From Istiophorus platypterus (taxonomy: Eukaryota; Chordata; Actinopteri; Istiophoriformes; Istiophoridae), in contig CM029116.1 of assembly GCA_016859345.1 (NCBI GenBank), forward strand, positions 6,047,643 to 6,111,642: 64,000 bases of DNA, written 5' to 3'. The number at the start of each line of letters is the position of its first letter. The stretch's first letter is position 1. The notes below the pieces were generated by a model. It was not told where the DNA came from, did not search any database, and saw nothing but the letters and a program-made list of their open reading frames with translations. Below are positions 1 through 10,828 of the stretch, piece by piece. Made by a program: the position numbers and the translations under genes.

Positions 1-764
1 CTTGCTATGCGAGTGGCACTCAAGAACGAATCTGTGAAACCAGATGAAACTAATCAGGTAGTCAAACTTCAGGCATGTTTTAAGACATAAAGGCCTTGAT
101 GACCTGTATTGTTTTGATTTCTTTTTTATTCATTTCTTTTTTTAACTTCTAAAGAAAAAATAAGGTTTTTGCATGCAGATAAACACCTCAGAAAAGCATA
201 AACTAAGCATACACTTACTTGGCATCATGACATTACCTTGGCCTCTAGTTCTACTCTAAGGAATCTTTTTACGCATTGTCGCTCCAAACTTGCCGCATAC
301 GGACACTTCGGTCTTCCAGCCCCAAAAGGTGGTGGAAAACCAGGTGAATGACGGTTTGCGTCCAGAGCCCCGTCTATCATTAGGCTTCAACAAAAGCGCT
401 TTGGTTAAGCCTAGGAAAAGATTGTGGTTTTGGATAAATATAAATAAACATTTTGTGACTTAAGTCACTGTGAACTTTTTTTGCAGTATAATCTTTCCCA
501 CAATTAACCAAATGCTCTGAGTTCCTAAACATAACCATTAAAAAGTTTAATAATGCTGTAGTCTCAACAACTAGATATTGTGGTGCAAAATCAGATGTTT
601 CAATAGAAAAAAAAATACATTGTCTGTGAACATTTTATTGCTGTAATCACTATAAATGTGTTTACCATTTGCTAAATAAGTACATTAACAACATATCCTC
701 AGTTTGTTGATTAAAACACTATTGGACAAAACCTGCACATTGAAAAATGATTCAAAGGGACCCT
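1..764. other. Noncoding flank, nothing recognised
   Basis: Unique AT-rich sequence running up to the LINE remnant. I see no exon, RNA gene or repeat that I can name. Confidence 0.5.
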
Positions 765-1980
765 GACCAAGCTGCTGTAAGTGACAAATTGGGAGTGAGA
801 CCTTGTTGTTTTTGACCAGGACATGTCCTTTGCCTCATAAATAAAACAAGTCTCCAGGACAAACTTCTTCCACCTGTGCAATTTTGTTAAAATTAGAAAC
901 ATCCTGTCTCAAAAGGAGGCCAGAAAATCTAGTCCATGCATTTGTTACCTTCAGACTGCACTGCTGTAATTCCTTATTATCAAGACAACTAGTCGGTTAG
1001 TTAGCTTCTCTGCTTGGGCTCCCTGTAAAATCCGAAATAGAATTCTAAATCATTCTCCTTATGTAAAAAGCTCTAAAAGACCAAGCTCCATTGAGCAGAA
1101 TCGGGGGGAGGGGGGTTCAGAGCCTCCAGCTGTCAGGCTCCTCTACTGTGGAACCAGCTCCCAGTTTGGGATAGGGAGGAAGACGCCCTCTCTACATCTA
1201 GGCTTAAAAACATTCTCCTTTGATAAAGCCTACAGTTATGGCTGGCTCAGGTGAGCCCTGGACCGTCCCTTCGCTTATGCTGCTGTAGGCCAAGGCTGTT
1301 CGGGGAACTCCCATGATGCACTGAGCACTTCATCCCTCCGCCCCCCAGCCCCCATGGATTTATATCACACTACTGTATGTCATTAACTTTGTGTCTTCTC
1401 TCCCTGGTAGTCTCTGCTTTCCCTCTCTGTCCTCTCTCTCGTCCTGTCCTCATTCTGTAGTTATCTGTGACTCCAGACCTGCAGGATCCGGATCTGCCAC
1501 TACTACTTGACACTCATCATCATCATCGTCATCGTCGTCATCATCATCATCATCATTATTATTAATTGATGCTGTTATCATTGGTGCTGTTATTATTAAT
1601 GACTCTATTAAGCCCACAAGTATCACTATTCCTATTAACATTATAACCACCAGTCTGGTAGCACTTGAATACACCAACACAGCTGCTCCTGGTCTCTTTT
1701 CCCATCTCCTCCTCTTTCTCCTCTCTCCCCCATTTCTATCCTCCCAACCCAACCGGTTGAAGCAGACAGCCACCCAGCCTGAGTCCGGTTCTTTTGGAGG
1801 TTTCTTCCCGTTAAAAGGGAGTTTTTTTTTTCTCTCCACTACTCCGAAGTACTTATTCACGGTGGGAACTTTTGGGTTTGTCTCTATAATATTGTAAGGT
1901 CTTGACCTTACTACTCTGCATAGCGCCTAAAGACCATGTATGTTGTGATTTAACTCTACATAAATTCTAATTGAAGATGA
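765..1980 (+). mobile_element. 5'-truncated LINE (non-LTR retrotransposon): end of reverse transcriptase ORF plus 3' UTR
   Basis: The + strand carries decayed coding sequence for the last part of a fish LINE reverse-transcriptase ORF. Around 819-840 it reads VFDQDMS, and at 929-982 it reads LVHAFVTFRLHCCNSLLS. Next come recognisable pieces of the LGLPVKSEIEF type (about 1010-1050) and a QLSGSSTVEPAPSLG-like stretch (about 1126-1170). Several stops and frameshifts show that the copy is dead. The 3' part keeps the usual hallmarks of this family: the block 'ggaggtttcttcccgttaaa' near 1796, a perfect 8-bp stem with a TT loop at 1894-1911, and a tail ending near 1978. The matches to the family are from memory. 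The clade (Rex/L2/CR1-like) is not resolved. It lacks everything 5' of the last quarter of the ORF, as expected from incomplete reverse transcription. A GAT/ATC microsatellite has expanded inside it. Confidence 0.85.
1513..1565. repeat. ATC/GAT trinucleotide microsatellite
   Basis: An imperfect run of cat/cgt triplets inside the LINE 3' region, tailing into att/taa triplets. On the minus strand it reads GAT and creates a poly-aspartate stretch in an otherwise meaningless 136-codon frame. Confidence 0.9.
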
Positions 1981-3916
1981 ATAAATCAGAGAACTAATAG
2001 AGAGTTCTGATTAATAAGGGACTTATATGCATTAACACATGCCTCATGGGCTTGTCTTTTCCTGATATATTTTTTGAATGTTTAAACACGAGCTTTGTGC
2101 TCAAAAAACAATCCCTTGAATGCTTAGTCAGTAACACACAGCCAGTGATGCATTTCTTTATGTTTTTGATTACTCGTTTAGAAAAATGCTGCATTTTTAT
2201 ATTCTTAAGTCTCCTCTCTGAGCAGATGAAATAGTGTAACTAAGTTTGGGCATGAGAGAGAGACAACAGATAAGTTCGGGCAACATTTTAAACTGCTAAT
2301 GAATCAATTTTTGGCATTACGTTCATTCCCTAAGCTGACTTTTTATGAGTTGTTTTTTCTTTGTTATATTATCCTTTAATTTACACCTATTTCCCTTGCC
2401 TGTACCAAGTACCACCCCCGTAAGAGCTGCAGAGTCTGCTGCTTTCATCTCCTCTGATTATGTGCACATAAAATCTTTTCTCCCCCGTTATTCAAGGAAT
2501 TGGTTCTGTTTTTTCTTATATATAAATTTGTTATTATTTATGGAACCCTGCTTGGAAAATAACCATTATATTTAATATATATTGAAAGGTAGCCTTCTCA
2601 TTGTAAAACATCAAAAGTTGCATTCAAGCTAACAAATCCTCTCCTATGTCCCAATTGTATGAGAACAGCACCTACACTGTAAGAGGAGTAGGCTTCTTCA
2701 TTTTGGGGATGCTCAAATTCTCCTTCATGTAACAGTTTAATCAAATCAAGCGTTTCCTTTGCTATATCCTTAAGGATACCAGCAGGAAGGAGTTACAGTC
2801 TCCTGGCAAGTGATCACATTACAACTTTCCTTCCATCATTCCTCCATCAGAAACTTTAAAGCTAAAGTGATTTACCTGGAGGCGCCGCACATTTTTAAAA
2901 TACATTTCCAGTAATGCACTCTCCAGTGACTTGCACATTTGTTTTATTGGTCACTGCAAAGGGAATTTTGTCACAGCAAGAATACCTGGTTGAGAATTGC
3001 TGCCCATGTTACAGTTGAGACATTTTCAGAGGCGTTAATGCAGAAACTGGAATACATTTAGTCTCCTAGCTGCGCATGATAGATGTTTGACTCTGAAAAC
3101 AAGACCTCTGCTAGTGCTGATTAACTGAAACTTTTGGTTGACTTTTCAATAACCTCCTGCTCCTCGCGCTTTTCATTACCTTTACACTGACCTCCCAGAT
3201 GGTGCTTGAGGGGAATTTGAGTTCCTTATTGGTTTGCATCGGGAGCTATCTTACAGTTAAGTGAGAGAACCTGAACATGCGAGGAAAAACGGCATCTTTG
3301 ATATTCATGGTGGCAAATAAAACCCAGAAATGGGGATAGTGAAATAGAATGTTGTTACGTTATCCTGAGAAAACAGGGTGCTGGAGTGCTGCTTGCTCTG
3401 ACCCGCTCTGTCTGAAAAGCTGCACAGTAGCAGCCTTTATAGGCCTGCCTGTGTTGAGCCATTACGTAACTGGATTGCATTCACAAGAGATTACAGTGGG
3501 GTGCCTGTTGCTTGGGGTTTTCACTCAAGCTCCATCAAAAATGTATGTCATAGGCCTAGATGTGGTTTTAAATAATAATACTTATAATAAGTATAACAAT
3601 ATTTCATGAGGTACTCAAGGAGGTTTACATATCCCCGAAGACAAAGACAATCAAGTTACATGTTTTCTTAATTGTATCTTAGACTGATAAAAGATGCTTT
3701 TTGAGATAATTGTATGATCTGAACATCGCTATCCATCACCTCATGGCTGCTTTATGTATTATGTGCCAGATTAATCAACGAAATTGAGACCACATCCACA
3801 ATAAACTAGTTAAATCTGAAAAAAGATCTTTTTCTTTCCATTCTGGCCCTGCTTGCCAAACACTCCACCAGACATGTTTTAAACCTGAGAACCCTAACTA
3901 TAAAAACTGTTTACCT
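1981..3916. other. Noncoding, nothing recognised
   Basis: AT-rich unique sequence with only short chance frames. No splice-flanked exon, RNA gene or transposon end stood out. Confidence 0.5.
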
Positions 3917-4185
3917 GGGTCCTGTTTCACAAAAGCAATTTGCGAGTTCTGCTTGCGCACAGATTGCAAACAATCGCAGTGTCACGTTTTGCAAGTGATT
4001 GTCACCCGTTAATTCCAGGTAAACTTGCAAGGCCAACGGAGCTCTCATATGCTCAGGTATGGGTTGCAGGTATGTTAATTGGTTTAATTTGCAGGGGGGG
4101 GTGTGTCTCAATGTTAGAGTGAAATGAAATTATCTAATGTTTGAAATCACAGCTTGCATGTTGAAAATTTAGTGAAACAGGGCCC
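3917..4185. mobile_element. MITE-like element with GGGYCCTGTTTCAC terminal inverted repeats
   Basis: The left end (3917-3930) reads gggtcctgtttcac. The right end (4172-4185) is its reverse complement with 13 of 14 bases matching. The interior (about 240 bp) has no coding capacity, which fits a non-autonomous DNA transposon. Fish genomes contain many short elements starting GGGCCCTGTTTCA. I cannot see a convincing target-site duplication, so the superfamily is left open. Confidence 0.6.
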
Positions 4186-6163
4186 CTGATGCAGCCGTAC
4201 TGTAATTGCAGCAAAAAGTGTACCAGTGTAAAAAGTGTAACTAACTGGGTGAGCTGGCTAATGAAACACAATGTGGGTGATACCAGAGAGTGGGAGGGGA
4301 CAGAATTGAGGTTTAACCAGCTGAGAAAATATCTTTTTCACGACTTTTTAATAACCAAACTAAATTGAAATGTTGGTCAGTATATAGTTATTGGATTTTG
4401 TAGGATTTCTTGCAACATCATCAATATCAGTATTAACTTTCAAAACTGAGTGTTGCTTGGGCTCAAGCTGTGATGCAAGATGTTTTTTTTTTTATTTGTT
4501 TGCTGTCCAAAGGAGAAGGAAAGATATTTTTTTTCTTTTTTTAAATGACAGCAATCTAAGGGCCATAGTGAAGCCACCCACTGTTTTCACACGTAAACAG
4601 TGTTTTTGAACTCAGCTTATTGTAGACTTAAAAACAGACCCCCAGAATCCAACCAAACTGCACTGTCACCCTTCCTTGATCCAAAATGTTTTCTGTTCAA
4701 ATAGTGCAATTCCATGTTAAACGCTGTTTCTGGTAAAGCAGTACCCATGTTAAACAAAAAAAAAAGACTCCCGGTCATTTTCAGATGTTCTCTTCAGACT
4801 GGGATGGACTTAATAGTGAGACACAGACAGTCTAAGATCTAACCGGCTCACATTTAACGCTGTATTGAGGGTTGGAGAAAAGCTCCAAGCGATACCCATG
4901 TTTGTATGCTCATTATTGCCACTGCTCTGAGTTTCAAGAGGGTGCTTATGCTTATCAAAGTGTGAATTATCAAGCATGACATAAACAGGCATAATTAGAC
5001 CATCAATCAAGTAAATTAGTTATGGATTATCTCTCTGTAATTGACCCTTTTGTATTACGGGTTCAAAGTGAAACTTAGTCGAAGATTTTAAAAGTGGGCT
5101 GGGTGGCTGTGATTTATGTTTTCCTTCCTGCCTTCTTATTAATATAGTGGAGGGCAGACTTTTGTAAACGCTCATCAAATTCCAGAAAAATTACCATCTC
5201 CCTCGGCTACACAGCTGTTTTTATTTTTGTCCCTCGCTGTATTGGTGATGACAGATCCCCTTGAAATGTGTCTGAGGCTTGTAGAACAGCACAGAAAGGA
5301 GAATGGATGTTTTGTTTTGTTTTTTTTTTTTAACAAATTATTTGATCATGAAATGGAGCCGGAGTCGGTTTTAAACGATGAATCATAGGCTAATACTCAA
5401 AAGCAAAGCTTGGTTGTGAGCAGTCTATGCCAATATGGCACATTCAGGATCCTGGGATGTAAATGCTTTCTGGCCGGGCTTCTCTGAGATCTCTAAATGA
5501 ACTTGACGTACTGTATCAGAGGAGATAACAACAAAAGAGCTGCCAGTGTGTGGAGGTGATTTGCATTGAGGTACTGCTGGGCCTTCTGCTATACCTGAGT
5601 GAGCTCTCAGACAGGTTTCCAGACTCTCTTTGGTAAAGCAAGCAGGAAGTCAGTGATTGTGATGTCTCGAGATGTTTACTGCGGAGCCGAGCAAGAGGAG
5701 GGAGAGGTGGGGCGGCAGCGAGTCTCATCCTCTGTATGGCCCCACAAGTGCGTGACTGTTGCTCGAAAAATCACTTGACCAGAAAGCAGAGTGAGAGGAG
5801 GGTTGAGTGAGCATTCTGAGATTTGGGAACCATGTATTCAAATTGCGCCATGTTTTTCTAGACTCTGGCTGTGGGGGTTTGCTGTAGATGCCTGGTTTAT
5901 GCTGCCTCATGACAAATGCAAGCTCAGTTCAAAGCATGTAGGGAGAAAATATGCGCAGGATATCTGACATGATCCGTAGAGGGGATGCTCTAAAGTACCA
6001 AACTGCCAAAATTTTGCAGGTTCCAGCTTTTCAGACTTGAGGATTTGCAGCATTTTCTCACTTTTCATATCATTGTCGACAGAATATCTTATGGTTTTTG
6101 ACTGTTGGTCAGTAAAATAAACAAGATATCACCTTGAGCAAGGGTTGGGCAGGGTTTGGCAAA
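4186..6163. other. Noncoding, nothing recognised
   Basis: AT-rich unique DNA with scattered T and A runs (near 4484, 4525 and 5322). No exon or element was identified. Confidence 0.5.
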
Positions 6164-6188
6164 ACATATACCATTATATGGTATATGT
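6164..6188. repeat. Short perfect palindrome (10-bp arms, 5-nt loop)
   Basis: The arms acatatacca and tggtatatgt flank ttata. They are AT-rich and easily formed by chance in this kind of DNA. No function is implied. Confidence 0.7.
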
Positions 6189-6682
6189 CTGCCAATAAAG
6201 CTCCACTTTATGAGGGAACTAATGCAGTCTAATAAAACTGTTCTCGGATAAATAAGTCATCTGTTCGTGAAGGTTAAAAAAAAATTTTTTTTTCAAACTC
6301 AATTAAAGAGGTGTTGATTCAGACAAGCTGCTATGTTTGTTTCTAAATTGAATTGACAAAATTTGTCATTAGGACCGTCCCTGAATCAGGGTACTCAGTG
6401 TTGACGGAATCTTTTCTTCAATTCAATTCCCTACCTACAGAGATGAGGAATATATTATTCACTCCCCTGTCCAGGTTGTGTAATTTCAGCTGCAGAACAG
6501 CTGCCCCTCAGTAAGGTCATGTAACTGCCAACATGAGTCTCATGTTTTACCTATAAGACCCACATTTTAATGTCTTTGTTCATCATCTTTGATGTGAAAA
6601 TATCAGATTTCCACACAGTCAGAGAAAGTAAAATTGAGTGGTAGGGTTGTCATCTTTTTTGTTAAAAAAAATATATATATAA
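6189..6682. other. Noncoding stretch before the tandem duplication
   Basis: Unique AT-rich DNA ending in a short (AT)n and TTTA-rich tract that forms the left edge of the duplicated unit. Nothing coding was seen. Confidence 0.5.
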
Positions 6683-7286
6683 TTATTTATTTATTTATTT
6701 AATTAATTAATAGTAATGGAATCCATAAACCATATATAGTATATTAGATCAAGTACAACAAATATGTACTAGTCTGTACATAGTACAAGTTGTGATTGGT
6801 AAATTTCACTTTTTTCTGGCATCTTATATAATGATGATAATGATGATATATTTATGATTTAAAGCCTAAATACCATCTCATGCCTTCTCATCAAAACAAA
6901 AAAACAACATCAGTCAAACATACTACTCTTTATACACAATAACTTCTTAACAGAAAAGGACACATTAGAAGTGGCATCAGCTATTCAGAATGTAACTTCT
7001 GTAAAAAAAAAAACAAAAAAAAAACAGTTGACTTTGTATTTCTAGTGAGGAGTTGGAAGTTTTCCCATTCACTTCAAAACAGTTTTATTCAGAGCCAGGA
7101 TCTAGCAGCCATCAGGGAGCTGCATCTTAAGGCGCTTCCACATTAATTTCAACATTCAGACATGGTTGTTGGCGCTCTAGGCTGAGTATGGCATCTGTAG
7201 ACCTTGGCATTTCTTCTGGTCCTTTCATGGGGACTGAAAGCTTCAAAAGTTTAGAGTTTAAAAAGTTCAGTTGTTTTTTTGTTTTG
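6683..7286. repeat. Tandem segmental duplication, copy 1 (about 604 bp)
   Basis: This segment starts in a TTTA-rich tract and is repeated head-to-tail immediately downstream. The anchor 'tagtaatggaatccataaac' lies at 6711 here and at 7315 in the next copy, an offset of 604 bp. No open frame of note is inside. Part of the unit (about 7060-7260, from 'ttcacttcaaaacagttttat' to 'cctttcatggggactgaaag') looks like a dispersed fish repeat, but I cannot name it. Confidence 0.92.
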
Positions 7287-7900
7287 TTTTTTATTTATTT
7301 ATTTAATTAATTAATAGTAATGGAATCCATAAACCATATATAGTATATTAGATCAAGTACAACAAATATGTACTAGTTTGTACATAGTACAAGTTGTGAT
7401 TGGTAAATTTCACTTTTTTCTGGCATCTTATATAATGGTGATAATGATGATATATTTATGATTTAAAGCCTAAATACCATCTCATGCCTTCTCATCAAAA
7501 CAAAAAAACATCAGTCAAACATACTACTCTTTATACACAATAACTTCTTAACAGAAAAGGACACATTAGAAGTGGCATCAGCTATTCAGAATGTAACTTC
7601 TGTAAAAAAAAAAACAAAAAAAAAAACAGTTGACTTTGTATTTCTAGTGAGGAGTTGGAAGTTTTCCCATTCACTTCAAAACAGTTTTATTCAGAGCCAG
7701 GATCTAGCAGCCATCAGGGAGCTGCATCTTAAGGCGCTTCCACATTAATTTCAACATTCAGACATGGTTGTTGGCGCTCTAGGCTGAGTATGGCATCTGT
7801 AGACCTTGGCATTTCTTCTGGTCCTTTCATGGGGACTGAAAGCTTCAAAAGTTTAGAGTTTAAAAGTTCAGTTGTTTTTTTTGTTTTGTTTTTTATTTTT
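7287..7900. repeat. Tandem segmental duplication, copy 2
   Basis: Near-identical to the preceding copy. The differences I can see are few: one C/T change (tagtctgta versus tagtttgta), one A/G change (aatgatgataa versus aatggtgataa), a 3-bp loss (aaaacaacatcag versus aaaacatcag), and length changes in A and T runs. The boundaries lie in TTTATTT tracts, so the exact breakpoint cannot be placed to the base. Confidence 0.92.
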
Positions 7901-8889
7901 TATTTTTTTAAACATTTGACTGAATGCATTTCGTGACTCTCGTTTTAATTTCTTAATTTTGGTTGCATTTACATAATTTTTTATCAGGCACGCTCTGCCA
8001 TCTTTGATTTATGCATTACTCCAGATTAAGTCTTCTTAGGTAGTTCTGTAGTATAACTAACACACACTACAAAGAGAGCAGATTCTCATTGCAGTGAAAA
8101 GTAGTCGTTCTAGATTAGATTTTCTCCCTATCAGCATGTGGCCTCTTGCAGTTAATTGTTTTACGGGGAGAAAAAAAATGCAATTTACTAATCATCTAAA
8201 AATTATCTAAATACAACAGCAAACAGCAGCAGGAACCAAACAAAAAGTAGTGCACAACTGCTCTGACAATGGCTCCTGTTGTTTTTTTGCACAATGGGCT
8301 TCCCAGTGGTTGAAAATGTTAGTGTCTTAATTAATTTCATTAATTCTGCTTGTCATTTTTCCTTTAAAAAAAAAAAAAAGGAATCAAGAAAGTAAATTAT
8401 TCTCATATCAAATCAGAGCTGTGCTGCCCTACAATCAGCTCCAGCAGACATGATCAAACACTTTTTGTGTGTTAATGACTCCGACATTCAAGACTAAACG
8501 GCATGAAGATAAAACTAGACACTTGTTTGTTTGACGTGACTCATCTGGGATGCAATCCTATGCATATATCAGATCTTTTTCCTTTAAATAAAGAATCCCA
8601 CCACGAACAACTTCCACATCTCTTAAGACTGACTTAGAATCTGATTCCCTTCAGACAAAAAAAAAAAAAAAGTGGACACTTCAGGAACCAGAACCCAACA
8701 CCCATTATTTTAGACCTTCTTGTTTGAAAGTGCTAATTTCATGGTGTGGCCTATTTTCCGTTTTCCCCATTGCATTCATTGTAGCATGAGGTAACTGTTG
8801 AGCACCAGTGTCTTTGGTATTGGATAACTGCTGTCCTGTGTTCCAGTTGTCAGAGTAGTAGTGGCGGCGGCGGTGGTGGTGGTGATGGG

Positions 8890-8953
<64 letters not shown>

Positions 8954-10589
8954 GTGTGCCTGTGCGTGTGCGTGTTCAGGTGCCTGCAGGGAAGGCCCAT
9001 GCTGCGGATATCTGTCACTCCCCTATTCCAAAGGGCTTATCACAGAAGGAACATTTTCTGCTTCACCGGTTACTTGAATTGAGATTCCTCCTGTATGCCT
9101 GAGTAATACAGATTTTTACAGGATGAAATTGGCAGTGTTAATATGCGACTTTATACTGTAGAGATATTAAATACCAGATGCCCACCATTTGATGCAGAAA
9201 TACCAAACTCTCTTGAATTTGCCTCACATCGGTTGAAGTCATGAATGAATGAATGGTGTCAGCTGACCTAAGCTGAGCAGAAGTGTCTATGATTTTTTTT
9301 TTTTTTTTTTTGCCACTTTGCATATGGAACTTTTCAAAGGTTAGTCTTTTGTGGGCTAAATTCATTTTCATCTTTAGCGTAACTGTGCCATAGCTCTGAG
9401 TGAAATGCTTTCTATGGGGCGGTTCAGTGTTCTCACAGTAGGCATCAATGTCAAAGCGATGATGTGGCAGATGGCGGGGAGATGCCTCAAGTGTGAGTCC
9501 CTTAAAGGCATCTGTTAATTGTTTTGGAAGACGAACACAAGTTGCTGCTGTATGCAGGAGCTGTTACAGAGTGTGACATCTTTTCCGAGTTTGATTTCAT
9601 TATCATATTAGATGACCAGCCGTCCCTTCTGATCAACATCTAGCATACGCGGGTGGCCACGGCCGACCGTGCATCTGATGCAGCTTTGGACTGTGTCAAA
9701 GCTCACAGGAGTTGCAGCTAATTTCTGGTTCTCATCCCAGGGCCCCAGACATCACAATGACGATATGATAGAAACCAAGCATGTTGTGCATGGTTAAGTG
9801 ATCCTGATAATTGCTTGCTGGACAATACAATAACATACAATAACAGTAACGTCGAAATCACTCATCACCAGCTCCAAGTTTCTCTTTTTGTAACATCAAT
9901 CATTTTTATGCATAAATTATACTTTTTGTTTTTATTTACACAGTTTATTCATTTAATCACTGTTAAGGTATCCTAAATGAAACTTCATGCTTCCTGTTGA
10001 TATTTCACTTTAAAAGCCTACCTGTAAAAATGAGGGATTGTGCCCTTTAAGGTGCTGGAAGGCTGTGACAGAAAAATTATTTGAAATTTGAAATTTCTGT
10101 AAAAAAAAAAAAAAAAGAGAGAAATACTTATAGCAGCAGAGAAGTGAGCATAACATCGCTATCTTGGAATTTTGTACAATGTGTGAATTAGTGCTGTGGA
10201 AATTTAGATTATCTTGAATGTATCAAGACAACATGGAGGAAGTGTGAATTTGCATGACAACCAAACAGTATAAGCATTAGCACATCTGAAGACCAAGCTT
10301 TCATACTAAAATATGATGAAATAAACTTACAAACAGGTGAGATAGAATAGAAAAACAAGCATAACCTGCTTCTTTACTCTGATGCATAGTTTTAATATCC
10401 AGTTATATTATGCCTGTGTATTGTTTCCAGTGTTACGTGCTCTTAGTTATTACAGGATGCCTATTGTCTTTCTTTTCAGATTATCAGAGGTCTAGTTAGT
10501 CTATTTTTCAACTTCAAACACTGAAAATAATCTCAAATCTAGACCGTAAACTAGACTATAGAGTGCAAAGTTTCGCCATGACAAAAAAT
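7901..10589. other. Noncoding interval with homopolymers and a GT microsatellite
   Basis: No gene was seen. It holds A runs near 8367, 8657 and 10101, a T run of about 19 near 9293, and the GT microsatellite listed separately. Confidence 0.5.
8861..8975. repeat. GGC/GGT tract followed by a long (GT)n microsatellite
   Basis: A short GGC/GGT triplet tract (about 8861-8883) runs into about 40 GT units, with a few C interruptions at the 3' end. Alternating purine-pyrimidine DNA of this length can adopt Z-DNA. Frames reading (CV)n or (HT)n here are artefacts of the repeat. Confidence 0.95.
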
Positions 10590-10828
10590 GCCTTAATCTC
10601 AATATGTTAAGGAAAGTGTTAAAAAAAAATAAAAATCGCGGATCCGCCCCTTATACCAGATCCGCATCAAAATTTAATGGGTTTGTCCCTGGGCCATACC
10701 CCATCCCTCCACCAAGTTAGGTGTAAATTGGTTCAGTGGTTTTTTGCATAATCAGCCTCTGACAAAGAAACAAACAAACCAACAAACAAGACACGGTTGA
10801 GAACATCACTATCTTGGCGGAGGTAAAC
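10590..10828 (+). mobile_element. 3' tail of an L2/Maui-like LINE
   Basis: The + strand carries the sequence typical of this family's 3' UTR in fish: 'gcggatccgccccttatacc', 'catccctccaccaagttagg', 'aaattggttcagtggttttt', a (CAAA)n-rich stretch of aaacaaacaaaccaac type, and the end signature 'cttggcggaggtaa'. The stretch 'ctcaatatgttaaggaaagt' at its 5' side recurs inverted in the copy at 40886-41066. No reverse-transcriptase sequence remains. The clade name rests on memory of the family. Confidence 0.8.
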
